A stretch of DNA of 64,000 bases from Sphingomonas faeni (GTDB lineage Bacteria; Pseudomonadota; Alphaproteobacteria; Sphingomonadales; Sphingomonadaceae). Below are positions 63,765-64,000 of the stretch, piece after piece. Every line of letters starts with the position of its first letter. Position 1 is the stretch's first letter. The DNA lies in NCBI RefSeq assembly GCF_023195535.1, contig NZ_JALPNF010000003.1:248001-312000 (forward strand), written 5' to 3'. The translations under genes and the position numbers were made by a program. The notes below the pieces were generated by a model. That model worked only from the letters and a program-made list of their open reading frames with translations. It did not search any database and was not told the DNA's origin.

Positions 63765-64000
63765 TTGACCCAACCCCATTTCCTCGAAGCCGAAGACCCA
63801 GCCAACCCCGGCTGGCGCAGCTGGTCGCTCTCCGACCCGACGCGCTTCAACACCCTCCTCGGCCCCATGCTCTACCGCGTCGACGGCCACACTGTCCGCG
63901 TCCGCATCACCCCCGAGCATCGCCACTCCAACCTCCAGAACAACGTCCACGGCGGAGCGCTCCTCGCGTTCATCGACGTAGCCCTGTTCGCGGCCGCAAG
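63765..64000 (+). CDS. PaaI-type hotdog thioesterase, partial
   Basis: Cut by the window end; 78 residues visible from a TTG with AAGGA 9 bases upstream. VRVRITPEHRHSNLQNNVHGGALLAFIDVALFAA holds the NxxHGG catalytic motif of PaaI/YdiI-type acyl-CoA thioesterases. It probably hydrolyses aromatic or short-chain acyl-CoA. Start is uncertain because the C-terminus and any downstream partners are not visible. Confidence 0.85.
   Translation, partial: MTQPHFLEAEDPANPGWRSWSLSDPTRFNTLLGPMLYRVDGHTVRVRITPEHRHSNLQNNVHGGALLAFIDVALFAAA

Overview
The window is chromosomal DNA of a high-GC alphaproteobacterium, most likely a Sphingomonas or close relative. The evidence is the gene content (sdhCDA with a distant sdhB, class I fumarase, MaeB malic enzyme, hslVU, lepB-rnc-era, GTA-type holin), frequent GTG/TTG starts, and many paired palindromic intergenic repeats of the kind that fill sphingomonad genomes. 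No tRNA, rRNA, CRISPR array or insertion sequence was seen.

Layout. 1-13.9 kb is an exopolysaccharide locus: a Wzx-type flippase cut by the window start, five glycosyltransferases, a Wzy-like polymerase, a secreted GH-A-like hydrolase, a Wzc-like tyrosine autokinase, an outer-membrane beta-barrel, a Wza-like export lipoprotein and an ExoY-like priming transferase. The core runs leftward from 13.9 kb with ATGA/GTGA stop-start overlaps, so it looks like one translationally coupled operon. 14-25.7 kb holds maeB, an endolysin plus 3TM holin lysis pair, hslVU, a nitroreductase, a DEAD-box helicase, a Crp/Fnr regulator and an FAH-family enzyme. 25.9-29.8 kb is a branched-chain 2-oxoacid dehydrogenase operon (E1alpha, E1beta, E2). 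30.1-31.7 kb is a 528-residue cysteine-free protein I cannot assign. 31.8-43.7 kb carries a thiolase, glutathione reductase, pgi, lepB-rnc-era, a sirtuin, class I fumarase coupled to a membrane-anchored HExxH protein, and a DUF2501 protein. 43.7-45.1 kb is sparse in genes but holds a likely stand-alone structured RNA on the minus strand. 45.1-58.2 kb has a PRC-barrel protein, higBA, uvrB, fpr, a VOC protein, an MBL-fold hydrolase, a secreted amidase, two small membrane DUF proteins, a CelD-like acyltransferase and two tandem globin-type chemoreceptors. 58.4-63.6 kb is the succinate dehydrogenase region, with sdhB separated from sdhCDA by a RelBE-like module and a ClpP-like protease. A hotdog thioesterase runs off the right edge.

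Together the metabolic genes (sdh, fum, maeB, bkd, thiolase, pgi) cover the TCA cycle, anaplerosis and branched-chain/acyl-CoA catabolism. The stress and quality-control genes (hslVU, uvrB, gor, helicase, ClpP-like) and two toxin-antitoxin pairs lie between them.

The main non-genic signals are at least eight families of inverted repeats between genes. One is read in frame inside the E2 linker, and one supplies the stop codon of the nitroreductase. The other main signal is the minus-strand RNA near 44.1-44.4 kb, which has a full-length Shine-Dalgarno sequence, an 18-codon ORF and a G-U-wobble terminator.
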